DNA from: QQUD01 sp039029915
Lineage (GTDB): Bacteria > Chloroflexota > Anaerolineae > Promineifilales > Promineifilaceae
Assembly: GCA_039029915.1 (NCBI GenBank)
Contig: JBCCFD010000177.1
Span: 1 to 14,334 of the forward strand
Reading direction: 5' to 3'
Length of the DNA stretch: 14,334 nucleotides
Positions 13,137 through 14,334 of this stretch are shown one piece after another (the stretch's first letter is position 1; every line of letters begins with the position of its first letter). The notes under the pieces are model-generated. The model did no database searches, was not told the DNA's origin, and was given only the letters and a program-made list of their open reading frames with translations. A program made the translations under genes and the position numbers.

Positions 13137-14334
13137 CTAGTTAACGGCCGTTTCTAACAACGACTCCAATATTTCTTGCGCTCTTTTGACGCGGATATTT
13201 TTTTCTTGAGTGAGCTGGTCAGCAATTTGTTGAATGAGTTCGTCAGGTGCGCCAGCCGCCATCGCCACTTGGCGAGCGTGCATGCGCATGTGGCCCTGCT
13301 GAATACCAACCGTGGCTAACGCTTTGATAGCAGCCAGGTTTTGAGCAAGCCCAACGGACACCATAATTTCAGCCAGTTCACCGGCGGAGCGAACGTTTAA
13401 GATTTTCATAGCCACCTGAGCCGTAGGATGTACTTTTGTCGCTCCCCCCACAATGCCTACCGAAAGAGGCAGCGTCAATTCGCCAAAGAGATCCCCATTT
13501 TCATCAACGTGCCAGTCGGTTAAGGCGCGATATTGACCATCGCGAGCCGCGTAAGCATGGGCACCTGATTCAACAGCGCGCCAGTCGTTTCCGGTGGCGA
13601 TGCAAACGGCATCAATGCCGTTCATAATGCCCTTGTTGTGGGTCGTGGCGCGATAGGGGTCGACAATGGCAAAGGCGTTGGCCTCTTCGATTTGCTTGGC
13701 AACGGCCGTTCCCGCAATGCCGTGCTTGGCCAGCGCATCAGCCGGAATGGTGCAGCGCGCCGTGGCGGTACGTCGGTCTGATAAGTTAGACAGAATACGC
13801 AGGTTGGTTCGCCCGCCAGTTAGCTCTGACACCATAGGCGCCATAAGCTCAACGGCCGTATTGATCGCATTAGCACCCATCGCATCGCGACAATCATAAA
13901 GTAAATGAACCACAAGCATTGGGCCAACGGGCGTGTCGAGAAACGGCCGTATTTCAACGTCTCGTGCCCCACCGCCCCGATTAACAATGCTTTGACTAGA
14001 GCTGTTGGCTAGCTCCATCAACGCTTCTCGATTATTTTCTAGTGAGCCAATCGCGGCATCCATATCAGGAATATCGAGCACTTGAATTTGCCCAATCATG
14101 ATGGGATCAGAGGATTCTGTTTGGAAGCCACCACCAGCCCGTATGAGCTTTGCAGAGTGGCTCACTGCGGCTAAAACGCTGGGCTCTTCAACCGCCATAG
14201 GAATAAGATAGTCCTGATTGTTTAGCGTAAAGTTAACTGCGACCCCTAAGGGTAGTGAGAAAACACCCAGCACATTTTCAACCATTTTATCAGCTTGTTG
14301 GCGATTGAGGCTGTGCCCCTTGAGTATGGCAATA
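13137..14334 (-). CDS. mvaA: Hydroxymethylglutaryl-CoA reductase, class II (5'-incomplete)
   Basis: This enzyme reduces HMG-CoA to mevalonate, the committed step of the mevalonate pathway. The sequence fits the class II (Pseudomonas mevalonii MvaA-like) reductases. Counting from the internal ATG at 14285, the substrate-binding VEEPS is at 32-36, the dinucleotide-binding DAMGAN at 134-139, the catalytic lysine in THNKG is K218, the aspartate in TGNDWRAV is D234, and the histidine in GIQQGHM is H332. All four catalytic residues are kept. The frame stays open upstream to the window edge, reading ILKGHSLNRQQADKMVENV; a family member should have about 50 residues before MVENV, so the true start is outside. 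It is the first visible gene of the leftward cluster. Four ACGGCCGT palindromes fall inside it, one immediately before the stop. Confidence 0.95.
   Translation of the reverse strand, partial: IAILKGHSLNRQQADKMVENVLGVFSLPLGVAVNFTLNNQDYLIPMAVEEPSVLAAVSHSAKLIRAGGGFQTESSDPIMIGQIQVLDIPDMDAAIGSLENNREALMELANSSSQSIVNRGGGARDVEIRPFLDTPVGPMLVVHLLYDCRDAMGANAINTAVELMAPMVSELTGGRTNLRILSNLSDRRTATARCTIPADALAKHGIAGTAVAKQIEEANAFAIVDPYRATTHNKGIMNGIDAVCIATGNDWRAVESGAHAYAARDGQYRALTDWHVDENGDLFGELTLPLSVGIVGGATKVHPTAQVAMKILNVRSAGELAEIMVSVGLAQNLAAIKALATVGIQQGHMRMHARQVAMAAGAPDELIQQIADQLTQEKNIRVKRAQEILESLLETAVN
13144..13950. repeat. Cluster of four ACGGCCGT palindromes (nine in the window)
   Basis: The 8-bp palindrome ACGGCCGT occurs at 13144-13151, 13702-13709, 13852-13859 and 13943-13950 inside the HMG-CoA reductase gene. 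The other five copies are at 2424-2431, 4167-4174, 5307-5314, 10779-10786 and 10955-10962. Four of the nine extend to AACGGCCGTT. Roughly 0.2 copies would be expected in a window this size at even base composition. It resembles a highly iterated palindrome of the HIP1 kind. Confidence 0.7.

Overview
The window looks like a piece of a bacterial chromosome, possibly from the Chloroflexota. The lineage guess rests on a bacterial gyrA lying near an archaeal-type mevalonate gene cluster, a combination known from relatives such as Roseiflexus, and on short A/T-rich gap repeats. It is an inference; no rRNA or other decisive marker is present.

Layout, left to right. (1) 3-2441 (+): a 5'-incomplete gyrA, followed by a strong intrinsic terminator. 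(2) 2814-4211 (+): a winged-helix plus AAA-type ATPase of unknown role. A 12-bp inverted-repeat terminator separates it from the convergent 4267-5058 (-) gene, a TIGR00266/AIM24-family protein. (3) 5059-5730: a 670-bp AT-rich gap with three copies of a ~52-bp fold-back repeat. (4) 5731-9995 (+): two ATGA-overlapping genes in clearly more AT-rich DNA. The first encodes a 950-aa protein-kinase-like protein with very large insertions and a C-terminal coiled coil. The second encodes a 471-aa HNH-type protein related to Septu PtuB/TIGR02646, with an apparent effector-associated (death-like) domain at its C terminus. (5) 10032-14334 (-): a leftward mevalonate cluster: class II HMG-CoA reductase, archaeal-type HMG-CoA synthase, an SCP2/archaeal-type thiolase homologue and a DUF35 zinc-ribbon/OB-fold protein.

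How the genes work together. In archaea, thiolase, HMG-CoA synthase and DUF35 form a channelling complex that makes HMG-CoA, which HMG-CoA reductase converts to mevalonate for isoprenoids. Here the thiolase has lost its nucleophilic cysteine and the GHP histidine, so its role in the complex is in doubt. The kinase/HNH pair looks like an acquired conflict (probably anti-phage) module, with the kinase as sensor or regulator and the HNH-EAD protein as effector. I do not recognise this combination as a named defence system.

A DNA-level signal cuts across the annotation. The palindrome ACGGCCGT occurs nine times (about 0.2 expected by chance), in all three reading registers and in a gap, but never inside the AT-rich kinase/HNH island. 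It resembles the highly iterated palindromes of cyanobacteria.
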